Origin: Nitrospirota bacterium
GTDB taxonomy: Bacteria; Nitrospirota; Thermodesulfovibrionia; Thermodesulfovibrionales; UBA6898
Assembly: GCA_021825365.1 (NCBI GenBank)
Contig: JAKAHR010000016.1
Span: forward strand, 1 to 64,000
Reading direction: 5' to 3'
DNA length: 64,000 nt
Position numbers and translations under genes: made by a program. Under the pieces are notes generated by a model that saw only the letters and a program-made list of their open reading frames with translations, searched no databases and was not told where the DNA came from. Positions 16,506-25,375 of the stretch are shown here, one piece after another; positions within the stretch are counted from its first letter, which is position 1, and each line of letters opens with the position of its first letter.

Positions 16506-17282
16506 ATGTGGCGTCTGATCGAATCCGGCAGGTGCAGGGCGTCGCTGAACATGGCGCTGGATGAGGCGATCGCCTTTTCCGTGAGAAAGGAAGGCCTTCC
16601 CCCGACCCTCCGGCTCTATGGGTGGGACAGGCCGTCTGTCAGCCTCGGCTGTTTTCAAAAGACATCCGAGATCGACTCCGACTACTGCGGCGGCCGCGGC
16701 ATCCCGATTGTCAGAAGGCCGACCGGCGGCAGGGCGATACTCCACGGAGAGGAGCTTACCTACAGTTTCTCGGTGAGGACCGACACGCCTCCCTTCACCA
16801 GGGGACTTCTCGATAGTTACCGTCTCATCAGCGAGGCGCTTATCCGTGCCTTTTCGAAGATCGGCATTCCGGCGGAAGCGAAGAGCCGGCGCGAGAAGGG
16901 GAGTGTGCTCGCGGGCAGCCCGCTCTGCTTCAGGTCCTCTTCCTATGGAGAGATACTTGTCGACAGGAGGAAGGTGGTCGGCTCGGCCCAGAAGAGGTGG
17001 GAAGACGGTCTTTTGCAGCAGGGCTCCATCCCCTATGACTTCCGGAAAGAGGATATGCGCAGGATCTTCAGGCTTGATGACGAAGGAGGATACATGGCCG
17101 GAGTCAGGGAAGTCGCCCCCGCCTTCGATGAAGACGCCTTCAGGGGGGCGGTCGTCTGCGCCTTCGAAGAGGCCTTTGCTATAACCCTTCTTCCCTCGGC
17201 CCCGACAGGGGAGGAACTGTCCCGGGCCCTGGATCTGGAGAAGGAGAAGTATGTTCACCCCCGGTGGACGCAGGGCCGGTAG
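16506..17282 (+). CDS. Lipoate-protein ligase / LipM-like octanoyltransferase
   Basis: This 258-residue protein has the BPL/LplA/LipB fold: RASLNMALDEAI at the start, TLRLYGWDRPSVSLG, RRPTGGRAILHG (the substrate loop) and the lysine in 'GEILVDRRKVVGSAQKR'. SPLCF near residue 138-142 has a cysteine where LipM octanoyltransferases keep their acyl-accepting cysteine, so octanoyl transfer from ACP is more likely than ATP-dependent lipoate ligation. The protein would serve lipoylation of glycine cleavage or 2-oxoacid dehydrogenases, none of which is in this window. Its last 104 bases overlap the 3' end of the convergent membrane protein gene. Confidence 0.85.
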   Translation: MWRLIESGRCRASLNMALDEAIAFSVRKEGLPPTLRLYGWDRPSVSLGCFQKTSEIDSDYCGGRGIPIVRRPTGGRAILHGEELTYSFSVRTDTPPFTRGLLDSYRLISEALIRAFSKIGIPAEAKSRREKGSVLAGSPLCFRSSSYGEILVDRRKVVGSAQKRWEDGLLQQGSIPYDFRKEDMRRIFRLDDEGGYMAGVREVAPAFDEDAFRGAVVCAFEEAFAITLLPSAPTGEELSRALDLEKEKYVHPRWTQGR

Positions 17283-18219
17283 GTCCGGCAGCCGCTCCGG
17301 AGGAAGCGGCCGGCCGCAACTCCGAATCGTAATAATAGGTGAAGATCGCGGCGAGTATCACCAGGCCGAGATACCCCTGCACGATATACGAGAGGATCTG
17401 AAAGGGGAACGAGATGACCGGCCCGATAAAAGGGATCAGGTTGAAGGGATAGATGACGAGCATCACGAGAAAACTCACCAGGATATACCCCACAAAAAGG
17501 ATGACATACAGCCAGAAGGCGTGCTGGTGGTCCCAGAGGAACCTGCAGGACTCGTTGAAGGAACGCACCGCGCCGGCCCTCCTGAAATAAAGGACCGCGA
17601 TGCCGAAGATTGTCACGGAGAGGGCGCCCATGATGATCGCCAGGCCGACGATCACCAGCAGCAGGTAGAAGAAGCTCCCGAGGAAGAGGGCGAGGGTCGA
17701 ATCCTGACCCCGGGCCGCGTTCACCACCATCCCGATGCCGCCCCCCAGGATCCCGAGGCCAAAGGCGATGGCGATGAAGATGAGCCCCGCAAAGCTGGTG
17801 TACCACATGAGCGGGAAGAAGAAACGCCTCGCCTCGCCGAAGAAATCGTGCATGCTGAACCTGAAGGCCGGCTCCGTGATCGACCTGCCGATGATGCCGA
17901 TCGATCCGCTGAAGACATAGAGGCCGACGGTCGCCACGAGGAGCAGGTACAGGAGAAAACTCGCCACGATGATCAGGACGAGGCCGAAATACTTCGAGAT
18001 CAGGTCAGCGGGGTTCCGGAGGATGCCGAAGATATCCCGCATCTCCGCGATGCTGGTGAGGTCGAGCCCGAAGATGATAAAGGCGACCCCCAGCGGGATG
18101 CCGACCATGATGAAGAAGCCGAGGCAATTGAAAAACATCATCCCCACCTGAACCAGCACCAGCTGCCAGCGGCTGTTTACGAGCTTGAAACCGTCTTTAA
18201 TCGCCGAGATGTATGACAT
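17179..18219 (-). CDS. DUF4013-like multi-pass membrane protein
   Basis: This 346-residue protein has at least six hydrophobic segments, several with the glycine-rich pattern seen in DUF4013 proteins (IGPVISFPFQILSYIVQGYLG near the end; 'FNESCRFLWDHQHAFWLYV' between helices). The tail after about residue 300 is a low-complexity Pro/Ser/Gly stretch and is predicted soluble. Its function is unknown. AGGA precedes the ATG. The tail-coding region overlaps the end of the LipM-like gene on the other strand by 104 bases, which may explain its odd composition: that DNA is constrained by, or borrowed from, the other frame. Confidence 0.7.
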   Translation of the reverse strand: MSYISAIKDGFKLVNSRWQLVLVQVGMMFFNCLGFFIMVGIPLGVAFIIFGLDLTSIAEMRDIFGILRNPADLISKYFGLVLIIVASFLLYLLLVATVGLYVFSGSIGIIGRSITEPAFRFSMHDFFGEARRFFFPLMWYTSFAGLIFIAIAFGLGILGGGIGMVVNAARGQDSTLALFLGSFFYLLLVIVGLAIIMGALSVTIFGIAVLYFRRAGAVRSFNESCRFLWDHQHAFWLYVILFVGYILVSFLVMLVIYPFNLIPFIGPVISFPFQILSYIVQGYLGLVILAAIFTYYYDSELRPAASSGAAAGPTGPASTGGEHTSPSPDPGPGTVPPLSGPREEGL

Positions 18220-18287
18220 GTCTTTGGTCCTGTACGTGCGTTATGTTCTTCCGGGTTGTTTCCCAGGGAGAGGGATGCACCCTCTTA

Positions 18288-20246
18288 TTATACATCCTCC
18301 ACCGTGATCTCCTCAAAGGAATCGGGCGGGAGTTCCCTGAGGAACCGCGACGGCCGGAGGAGGCCGAGGCTGTGCCAGTCTTCCGCGGAGACGGGATAAC
18401 AGAGGAAGAGCTCCTCCTTCGCCCGGGTTGCCGCCACATAGAAGAGCCGCCGCTCCTCCTCTTCATCGTCCGTCCTGAGGGACTTGGCTGAGGGGAACCT
18501 GCCGTCGTTCATCCCGATGATGAAGACCGTCCCCCATTCGAGCCCCTTTGCCTGGTGCACCGTCGAAAGGACCACCCTGCCTTCGGGGCTCTCCGCTGCC
18601 TCGGCCTCCGCCTCGGCCACGCCCTGGAGCGCGAGGTCGCTGAGAAAGGTCTCCAGCGAGTCGTACCGCAGGGCGAACCGGGTCATCTGCTCGATGTCCT
18701 CGATGCGCATCTCGGCGTTTGGATAGGTGGTATAGAGATGGTCCTCGTATCCGTGGTGAAGCGCATAGTCGATGGCGGCCGAGGGCGAAGACAGGTACCG
18801 CTCATCCCGGAGAGACCCGATCAGTTCCAGGAAGCGGTTGAAGCCCTCCGATGCCTTGCGGGGGACAAGACGCGAGACCCCGGCCAGGGCATCGAGAGGC
18901 GCGTCGGATTTCCCCAGAACCTCCCAAATCCTGGCCGCCGTTATGTTGCCGACGCCCCTCGTGAGTTTCAGTATCCGCTTCCAGCTGATTTCATCATGGG
19001 GGTTGACGATGATCCTGAGGAAGGAAAGGATGTCCTTGATGTGGGCCTGCTCGAAGAACTTCAGCCCCGACCTGATCTCAAAGGGTATCCCCCTCCGCTG
19101 GAACTCCATCTGCACCTGCATCGACTGGTAGTGGGAGCGGTAGAGGACGGAGATCTCGTCAAAGGCCTTTCCGTCGGAGTTCATGTCCGTCACCATCGAT
19201 GCAACGTACTCCGCCTCTTCGAAGACATCCCTGAGGCCGACGAGGCCCGGCCGGTCGCCGGACTGCCGCACCGCATGGAGCTCCTTGGTGAACTGGTTCT
19301 TGTTGTGGCCGATGATCCGGTTGGCGAGGGTGAGGATCTCGGGGGTCGAGCGGTAATTGGTCGTGAGCTTGTAGACCCCGGCCTCGGGGTACCGCTTCGG
19401 GAAGCGGAGGATATTCTCGAAATCCGCGCCCCTGAACGAATAGATCGACTGTGCGTCGTCACCCACCGCCATGAGATTGCCGTGGCCCCGCGCGGTGAGG
19501 TCGATGATGTCCGCCTGCAGGCGGTTGGTGTCCTGGTATTCGTCCACGAGGATATATTTGAACTTGAGCGAGTAATACTCCCTGATATTTTCGTTTTCCT
19601 CGAAGACCCTTTTCCACTGCACGAGGAGATCGTCGAAGTCCATGAGGTTCAGGTCGATCTTCTTCTTCTCGTAGAGGGCGGCTATCCTGCAAATGGCGTC
19701 GACGGCGTCGGCGAAGTGGGGGAAGCGCAGGGTCACGACGCCGGAGAGATCCTCCTCCGTGTTCTTCGCAAGGCTGTTGATCTCCGCGAGCACCGCGCCC
19801 CGGGGCAGCACGGAGTCCTTTTTATAGACCTCGGCGATGCACGCCTCGAAGAGCTCCCGCGCGTCCTCCCGGTCGAGGATCGAAAACCCCTGCCTGTATC
19901 CGGCGAGGCGGTAGTGCTGCCGCAGCAGGAGGTTGGCGATATGGTGGAAGGTGCCGCCGTAGAGACCCGCGATATTGCGGCCGATGAGCTGCTCGGCCCG
20001 CCGCATCATCTCGCGTGCCGCCTTGTTGGTGAAGGTGAGCAGGAGGATATTTTCAGGCAGGACCCCCGATTCCGCCAGGCGCGCGACACGGTAGGTCACG
20101 ACCCTCGTCTTGCCGGTGCCTGCTCCGGCGAGCACGAGGGCGGGTCCCGTATCATGCAGCACGGCGGTGTACTGCTCGGGGTTGAGGTCCTTTTCATAAT
20201 CCACCCGGAAAGAGGCGGCCTGCCGGTGGATGGAGTACTTCTTCAT
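18288..20246 (-). CDS. UvrD/Rep-family ATP-dependent DNA helicase
   Basis: This 652-residue protein is a superfamily 1A helicase. It has the Q motif (LNPEQYTAV, about 21-29), Walker A (GAGTGKT, 41-47), motif Ia 'LTFTNKAAREM', motif II DEYQDTN, motif III 'GDDAQSIYSFRGA', motif IV 'LTTNYRS', motif V 'STVHQAKGLEWGTVF' and motif VI 'RRLFYVAATRAKEEL'. It is shorter than E. coli UvrD (720) and lacks the long C-terminal tail. The ATG at 20246 is chosen because homology begins there; the frame stays open to 20660 only as shadow of the P-type ATPase gene. TGTTACAAT lies six bases before the start, with no Shine-Dalgarno sequence. Confidence 0.93.
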   Translation of the reverse strand: MKKYSIHRQAASFRVDYEKDLNPEQYTAVLHDTGPALVLAGAGTGKTRVVTYRVARLAESGVLPENILLLTFTNKAAREMMRRAEQLIGRNIAGLYGGTFHHIANLLLRQHYRLAGYRQGFSILDREDARELFEACIAEVYKKDSVLPRGAVLAEINSLAKNTEEDLSGVVTLRFPHFADAVDAICRIAALYEKKKIDLNLMDFDDLLVQWKRVFEENENIREYYSLKFKYILVDEYQDTNRLQADIIDLTARGHGNLMAVGDDAQSIYSFRGADFENILRFPKRYPEAGVYKLTTNYRSTPEILTLANRIIGHNKNQFTKELHAVRQSGDRPGLVGLRDVFEEAEYVASMVTDMNSDGKAFDEISVLYRSHYQSMQVQMEFQRRGIPFEIRSGLKFFEQAHIKDILSFLRIIVNPHDEISWKRILKLTRGVGNITAARIWEVLGKSDAPLDALAGVSRLVPRKASEGFNRFLELIGSLRDERYLSSPSAAIDYALHHGYEDHLYTTYPNAEMRIEDIEQMTRFALRYDSLETFLSDLALQGVAEAEAEAAESPEGRVVLSTVHQAKGLEWGTVFIIGMNDGRFPSAKSLRTDDEEEERRLFYVAATRAKEELFLCYPVSAEDWHSLGLLRPSRFLRELPPDSFEEITVEDV

Positions 20247-20252
20247 GGAGAT

Positions 20253-20261
20253 ATTGTAACA
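20253..20261 (-). promoter_or_regulatory. Extended -10 promoter abutting the UvrD-like start
   Basis: On the minus strand TGTTACAAT (TGnTACAAT) ends six bases before the ATG at 20246. A start point at the A of the ATG would give a leaderless transcript. It lies in the 35-base gap after the P-type ATPase gene. Confidence 0.5.
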
Positions 20262-20281
20262 GAGGCGGAGGGAAAGGATAC

Positions 20282-22978
20282 TCAGCCGGACTGCACGATC
20301 TTCCTCCTCTTCAGCAGCTTCTCTATTTCGACGGCGATAAAGACGACGGACGACATCGCGACCGTCACGCACAGCTCCGGCAGGGTCAGGGCTTCCGTCT
20401 TGAACAGGGGGTTGAGGACCGGTACGTATACCGTCGCCATCTGAAGGCCAAAGGTCAGCGCGACCGCACCCAGCAGATAGGGGTTGGAGAATATCCCTAT
20501 CGTAAAAAGGGATTGCTTTTCCGACCGTATCGCGAGGACATGGCCGAGCTGCGTCAGGCAGAGCACCGTAAACACCATCGTCTGCCAGTGGGTGTCTCCC
20601 GCCGTGATTGCCCCCGCCTGGACAGCCAGGACGACCGCGCCCATGAGGAGACCGACCCATACCGCATGCAGTCCGAGGCCGTGCGCAAAGATACTCTCCT
20701 GCGGATGTCTCGGCGGCCTGGTCATGACGTCCCCCTCCGCGGGTTCAACGGAAAGGGCGAGCGCCGGGAGGCCGTCCGTGACGAGATTGATCCAGAGGAT
20801 ATGGATAGGCAGAAGCGGGACCGGCAGGCCGACCAGCGGCGCGAGGAAGAGGGTCCATATCTCGCCCGAATTCGTGGTCAGCAGGTATTTGATGAATTTT
20901 CTGATATTGTCGTAGATCTTCCTGCCCTCTTTCACCGCCTTGACGATGGTGGCGAAATTGTCGTCCAGGAGGATCATGTCCGCGGCCTCTTTCGAGACAT
21001 CCGTCCCGGTAATGCCCATCGCAACGCCGATGTCCGCCCTCTTGAGCGCGGGTGCGTCGTTGACGCCGTCACCGGTCATCGCCACAAACTGCCCCCTGTC
21101 CTGAAGGGCGCGCACGATCTTCAGCTTCTGCTCAGGCGCAACGCGCGCATATACGCGCAGGCTCCCGGCCTTTTCCGTCAGCTCCTCCGCTGAAAGTCTT
21201 TCGAGCTCCCGTCCGGTGATCACCGCGCGGGAACCGTCCTCGATGATGCCGAGTCTGACCGCTACCGCCCGGGCGGTGATCGGATGGTCTCCGGTTATCA
21301 TCACCGGCTGTATCCCGGCGGCCCGGCACAGGGCGACGGCCTCTGCCGCCTCTTCCCGGGGGGGGTCCATCATGCCGACGAGGCCGAGGAGGGTGAGGCC
21401 CCTCTCCACGATTCCGGGGGACATGTCTTCAGGGGGGCGGTCCCACTTCCTCATCGCAAAGCCAAGGACCCTCAGCCCGGCTGCGGACATGCGCTCGTTG
21501 ACATCACGAATCCCGTCCGCATCGAGCGCCACGGCTCCGCGCGCGGAATAGAGGTCAGGCGCGTTGGCCGTGAGGACCTCGATCGCGCCTTTGGTGAAGG
21601 AGATGCAGGAGCCGTCAGGCAGGGCATGGACCGTTGTCATGCATTTCCTGTCGGAATCAAACGGCAGTTCGGAGATCCTCCTGAAATCCTTCTCCAGCTC
21701 CTCTTTGACATACCCCGCATCCCGGGCGCTGCCATACAGTGCGACCTCTGTCGGGTCTCCGAAGACCCTGCCGGCTGCGTCCGGCCGGGAGTCATTGCTC
21801 AGGGCGAGTGCGGTAAAGAGCAGGGATGCCGCAGGTGCGTCCTCGGGGGCTGCGGCGAGACCAGGGGCTCCGTTGCCCGCGTTCCGGAACGTGTGCATGT
21901 CCGTGTGTATCCTGCCGTCGAGATAGATCTGCTCCACGGTCATCTTGTTGAGCGTCAGGGTGCCTGTCTTGTCCGAGCAGATGTAGGTGACCGAGCCGAG
22001 CGTCTCTACCGCGGGCAGCCTCCGTATGAGGGCGTTTTGCCTGATAAGCTTCCTCGCGCCGAGCGCAAGAGAAATGGTGATGACGGCGGGCAGCGCCTCG
22101 GGTATCGCCGCCACGGCAAGGGAAATGGCGGTCAGAAACATCAGGACCGGCCTTTCCCCCCGCATCACGCCGATGCCGAAGACAACGGCGCAGATGACGA
22201 GGACGGCGTACGCCATCTTCCGGCCGAAAAGGGCAAGCCGTCTCTGCAGGGGGGTCTTCACCTCCTCCTCTTCCTGGAGCAGGGCCGCGATCCTGCCGAG
22301 TTCCGTTTCCATCCCTGTTGCAGCAACAAGGCCAAGGCCCCTGCCATAGGTGACGAAGGTGCCCTTGTACGCCATGTTCTTCCTGTCGCCGAGCGGGAGA
22401 TGTTCATCGGCCAGGGCAGCGGCATGTTTGTCGGCGGGAACGGATTCGCCGGTAAGGGCGGCTTCCTCGATCTTCAGCCGTGCTGATTCAAGCAGCCGCA
22501 GATCAGCGGGGATAACGGAGCCTGCGTCGAGGATGACGACGTCGCCCGGGACAAGCACGGATGCGGCCACGACCTCGGGCAGACCGTCCCGCACGACGGT
22601 GGCAGAGGGCGCTGCCATCTTCTTCAGGGCGGCCATCGCCTTTTCGGCCCGGTATTCCTGGACGAAGCCGATGACCGCATTCAGCACGACGATGACGACG
22701 ATCGCCACGGTGTCGGACAGTTCGCCGATCAGCCCGGAGACAAGGGCAGCGGCGATCAGGACGAGGATCATGAAGTCGCTGAACTGCCCGAGAAGCATCC
22801 GCAGCGGTGTCTTCTTCCTTTTTTCCCGCAACGCGTTGGGGCCATACCGTCGAAGCCGCTGTGCGGCCTCGACGGAGGACAAACCCCTGACGGACGATCC
22901 CAGTTCCCTGAGCAGCTGGTCAGCGGTCTTTTGATGGTAATGCGCCGGCATTCCGTTGGCAGGGCCGGAGACGGTCAT
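20282..22978 (-). CDS. P-type cation ATPase, calcium-transporter (P2A) type
   Basis: This 898-residue protein has a complete P-ATPase core: TGES (176-179) in the actuator domain, DKTGTLT with phospho-Asp336, and the hinge TGDGVNDAPALKRADIG. The membrane motifs PEALP (293-297), NSGE in the fifth helix region and 'WINLVTDGLPALAL' in the sixth match calcium pumps of the SERCA/PMCA group, so export of Ca2+ (perhaps Mn2+) is the best guess. The N-terminus (HYHQKTADQLLRELGSS) matches bacterial members of this group. The start overlaps the stop of the hybrid kinase gene by four bases, so translation of the pump is coupled to that of a signalling protein. Confidence 0.9.
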   Translation of the reverse strand: MTVSGPANGMPAHYHQKTADQLLRELGSSVRGLSSVEAAQRLRRYGPNALREKRKKTPLRMLLGQFSDFMILVLIAAALVSGLIGELSDTVAIVVIVVLNAVIGFVQEYRAEKAMAALKKMAAPSATVVRDGLPEVVAASVLVPGDVVILDAGSVIPADLRLLESARLKIEEAALTGESVPADKHAAALADEHLPLGDRKNMAYKGTFVTYGRGLGLVAATGMETELGRIAALLQEEEEVKTPLQRRLALFGRKMAYAVLVICAVVFGIGVMRGERPVLMFLTAISLAVAAIPEALPAVITISLALGARKLIRQNALIRRLPAVETLGSVTYICSDKTGTLTLNKMTVEQIYLDGRIHTDMHTFRNAGNGAPGLAAAPEDAPAASLLFTALALSNDSRPDAAGRVFGDPTEVALYGSARDAGYVKEELEKDFRRISELPFDSDRKCMTTVHALPDGSCISFTKGAIEVLTANAPDLYSARGAVALDADGIRDVNERMSAAGLRVLGFAMRKWDRPPEDMSPGIVERGLTLLGLVGMMDPPREEAAEAVALCRAAGIQPVMITGDHPITARAVAVRLGIIEDGSRAVITGRELERLSAEELTEKAGSLRVYARVAPEQKLKIVRALQDRGQFVAMTGDGVNDAPALKRADIGVAMGITGTDVSKEAADMILLDDNFATIVKAVKEGRKIYDNIRKFIKYLLTTNSGEIWTLFLAPLVGLPVPLLPIHILWINLVTDGLPALALSVEPAEGDVMTRPPRHPQESIFAHGLGLHAVWVGLLMGAVVLAVQAGAITAGDTHWQTMVFTVLCLTQLGHVLAIRSEKQSLFTIGIFSNPYLLGAVALTFGLQMATVYVPVLNPLFKTEALTLPELCVTVAMSSVVFIAVEIEKLLKRRKIVQSG

Positions 22979-25005
22979 GCCCGTTCGATGACCTCCCGGA
23001 CCTTTTTCAGCAATACATCCGGGGTGACCGGTTTTGAGAGGAAATCCGTCTCTTCTTCCGCGATGCCTTTTGCCCTGATTATGTCCGGCGTATAGCCGCT
23101 CATAAAGATGACCTTGGCGTCCGGCGCGGTCTTGCGTATCTCATCGCAGGCCTCGGTGCCGCTCTTGCCCGGCATGATCACGTCGAGGATGATCAGATCG
23201 ATTTGTCCCTCATGGCTCCTGAATTTTTCGATCGCCTCATTCCCGTCGCAGGCCTCGATTACCCGGTAGCCGAATTCCTCAAGGAGCAGGTGCGTCATCC
23301 TCCGTGTCTCCGGGTCGTCTTCGGCGAGCAGGATCGTTGCGGAACCACGTGGATAAGACGCAGCGACCGCGGGCGCGGAGCCTTCGCTTCCCTTCCGGAG
23401 CAGCGGTATATATATCCCGAAGGTCGTCCCTGCCCCGGGTGCACTGGCGATGTCGATATGCCCGCCGTGCTGTTTGATGATGCCGTATACGATCGAAAGA
23501 CCGAGGCCTGTCCCCTTGCCCACCTCCTTCGTGGTGAAGAACGGCTCGAAGATCCTTTCTCTCGTCCTTTCGCTCATGCCCTGCCCGGTGTCCGCTACCG
23601 AAATGAGTGCGTAGGTCCCGGGTGCGTCAAGGCCGTGCGCCGCCGCGCAGGCGTCATCCACGTCGACGGACCGGCAGGAGATGGTCAGGGACCCTCCGGA
23701 GGGCATCGCATCACGGGCATTGGTCGCGAGGTTCATCAGCACCTGTTCGATCTGGCCCGCGTCGGCCATGACCGTGAGATCTTCCTCCGACGGTATCGTC
23801 GCGAGCTTCACGTCTTCACCGATGAGCCGTGCCAGGAATGCCTCCACCTTCCGAATGAGGTCATTCAGGCTTACGGGCCCGAGCTTCATCACCTGCTTTC
23901 TGCTGAAGGCGAGGAGGCTCTTCGTCAGGCCGGCGGCCCGGTCGGCGGCCGTGAGGATGGGATCGACGTAGCTCCTCAGCGGGTCATCCTCCCGGAGTTT
24001 CATCTGGAGCAGATTCCCGTAGCCGATGATGGCGCTGAGGATGTTGTTGAAATCATGGGCAACCCCTCCCGCCAGCTGACCGACGGATTCCATCTTCTGG
24101 GCCTGCAGGAGCTGGGCCTCCAGCAGCCTGCGCTCGGCGATGTCGTAGACGGTGGAGCGGCTCATGAGGAAATTGCCGTCCGCATCGCGGATGGCCGTGG
24201 CGCTCAGAAGTACCGGTATGACCGTGCCGTCCTTGCGTATCATCTCGAACTCGAGGTCGCGCACCCATCCCCGTTCCTTGAATACCGGATAATGCTTCAG
24301 AAAGACCTTCATGCTTGCCGGCGTGATGATGTCGGAGAAATTCCTCTTCCCGATGATCTCGTCCCGCGCATACCCCAGCCAGGACAATTCCGTGTCGTTG
24401 ATACGGACGAAGATCCCGTTTGTATCGAGCGAGTGGTACCCGCAGGGGGCGTTGTTGTAGAGGTCATTGATCTCCTCCGCGTGCCTCCTGAGCTCCTCCT
24501 CGGCCTTCTTGCGCAGATCGAGGGCCTCCTCGAGCTCCCTGACCTTTTCCTCGAGTTTTTCGGCGACCACCTGGCTGTAGCGCTTCAGGTATTCCTCGTC
24601 TTCCCTGATGATCTCCGGGGTAAGGGTCTTGACCCGGGCGCCTTCCTTCATGATGAGTTCCACCTCGTCCCACAGCTCCCCCGGCTCCTTTGGCTTGAGG
24701 ATGTATGCCTCCGCCCCGAGGGAGATGGCGAGCTCGACGTCCTTGTATCCCTTGTACGTTGCCGAGTAGAAGACGAACGGGATAGTCTTCAGGTCAGGAT
24801 TCTCCTTTACGGCCCTCAGGAACTGGAACCCGTCCATCCCCGGCATGAGGGCGTCGGAGATGATCATGTCGGGCCGCTGAAGGGCCGCTGTTTCGAGGCC
24901 TTCCCTGCCGTCCCCCGCCTCGACCGCCTCGTGGCCCTTCTTCTCGACGATATACCGGAGGAGCCTCCTGTCGTCGCTGTTGTCGTCCACGATCAGTATC
25001 TTCAT
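22975..25005 (-). CDS. Hybrid histidine kinase: REC-PAS-HisKA-HATPase-REC
   Basis: This 676-residue cytoplasmic protein has a receiver at the N-terminus (ILIVDDNSDDRRLL, phospho-Asp in IISDALMPGMDG, lysine in ILKPKEP), a coiled coil, a PAS domain (NNAPCGYHSLDTNGIFVRIN), the phosphoacceptor box GGVAHDFNNILSAI, the ATPase motifs NLATNARDAM, DTGQGM and GTGLGLSIVYG, and a second receiver (LLAEDDPETRRM, LDVIMPGKSG, FLSKPV). The HDFNN box places it in the group that phosphorylates its own terminal receiver. No membrane segment is seen. It follows the free receiver gene by one base and overlaps the P-ATPase gene, suggesting a relay from the upstream membrane kinase. Confidence 0.92.
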   Translation of the reverse strand: MKILIVDDNSDDRRLLRYIVEKKGHEAVEAGDGREGLETAALQRPDMIISDALMPGMDGFQFLRAVKENPDLKTIPFVFYSATYKGYKDVELAISLGAEAYILKPKEPGELWDEVELIMKEGARVKTLTPEIIREDEEYLKRYSQVVAEKLEEKVRELEEALDLRKKAEEELRRHAEEINDLYNNAPCGYHSLDTNGIFVRINDTELSWLGYARDEIIGKRNFSDIITPASMKVFLKHYPVFKERGWVRDLEFEMIRKDGTVIPVLLSATAIRDADGNFLMSRSTVYDIAERRLLEAQLLQAQKMESVGQLAGGVAHDFNNILSAIIGYGNLLQMKLREDDPLRSYVDPILTAADRAAGLTKSLLAFSRKQVMKLGPVSLNDLIRKVEAFLARLIGEDVKLATIPSEEDLTVMADAGQIEQVLMNLATNARDAMPSGGSLTISCRSVDVDDACAAAHGLDAPGTYALISVADTGQGMSERTRERIFEPFFTTKEVGKGTGLGLSIVYGIIKQHGGHIDIASAPGAGTTFGIYIPLLRKGSEGSAPAVAASYPRGSATILLAEDDPETRRMTHLLLEEFGYRVIEACDGNEAIEKFRSHEGQIDLIILDVIMPGKSGTEACDEIRKTAPDAKVIFMSGYTPDIIRAKGIAEEETDFLSKPVTPDVLLKKVREVIERA

Positions 25006-25006
25006 G

Positions 25007-25375
25007 TCAGCGTATCCCCAGGACCCGGTGTATGTCGTCCATGATCCTCAGCGGGTCGATCGGTTTCTCGAAGTATCCGTTGCACCCCGCCTCCAGTATC
25101 TTCTCCATGTCGCCGCGCATGGCATATGACGTGATCGCGATTATCGGGATATGCCCGTCGATCGGGGACCGGCGTATCCTCCGGGTCGCCTCGAGTCCGT
25201 CAATGCCCGGGAGATCTATGTCCATGATGATGAAGAAGGGGGCCTCCGCGAGCGCCCGTTCCACGCCTTCCTCTCCCGTTACGGCGGAGATCACCTCGTA
25301 ACCGCTCCTGTTCAGCGCGAAGGTGATGAGCCGAAGGTTGTCTTCATTGTCTTCAATGACCAAAACTTTTTTCAT
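25007..25375 (-). CDS. Single-domain response regulator (CheY-like)
   Basis: This 122-residue protein is one receiver domain and nothing else: VLVIEDNEDNLRLI (acidic pair), IIMDIDLPGIDGLEA (phospho-Asp near residue 52), AITSYAM and the lysine in YFEKPIDP. This is the DivK-like form common in phosphorelays. Its start overlaps the end of the membrane kinase gene by 23 bases, and the hybrid kinase gene follows by one base. It is probably the shuttle between the two kinases. Confidence 0.9.
   Translation of the reverse strand: MKKVLVIEDNEDNLRLITFALNRSGYEVISAVTGEEGVERALAEAPFFIIMDIDLPGIDGLEATRRIRRSPIDGHIPIIAITSYAMRGDMEKILEAGCNGYFEKPIDPLRIMDDIHRVLGIR

Noticed and set aside
18555-20444. Long plus-strand frame (629 codons) opposite the UvrD-like gene
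   Set aside because: Its composition is Arg/Gly/Asp/His-rich without any domain pattern, and the minus strand shows all helicase motifs. Such mirror frames are common in GC-rich DNA. The same holds for the plus-strand frames at 23203-25044, 25413-27164, 41625-44054, 44138-45430 and 49281-50903.
20247-20660. Upstream extension of the UvrD-like reading frame
   Set aside because: The added residues are the antisense-like shadow of the P-type ATPase C-terminus and have no helicase homology; the Q motif lies just behind the ATG at 20246.
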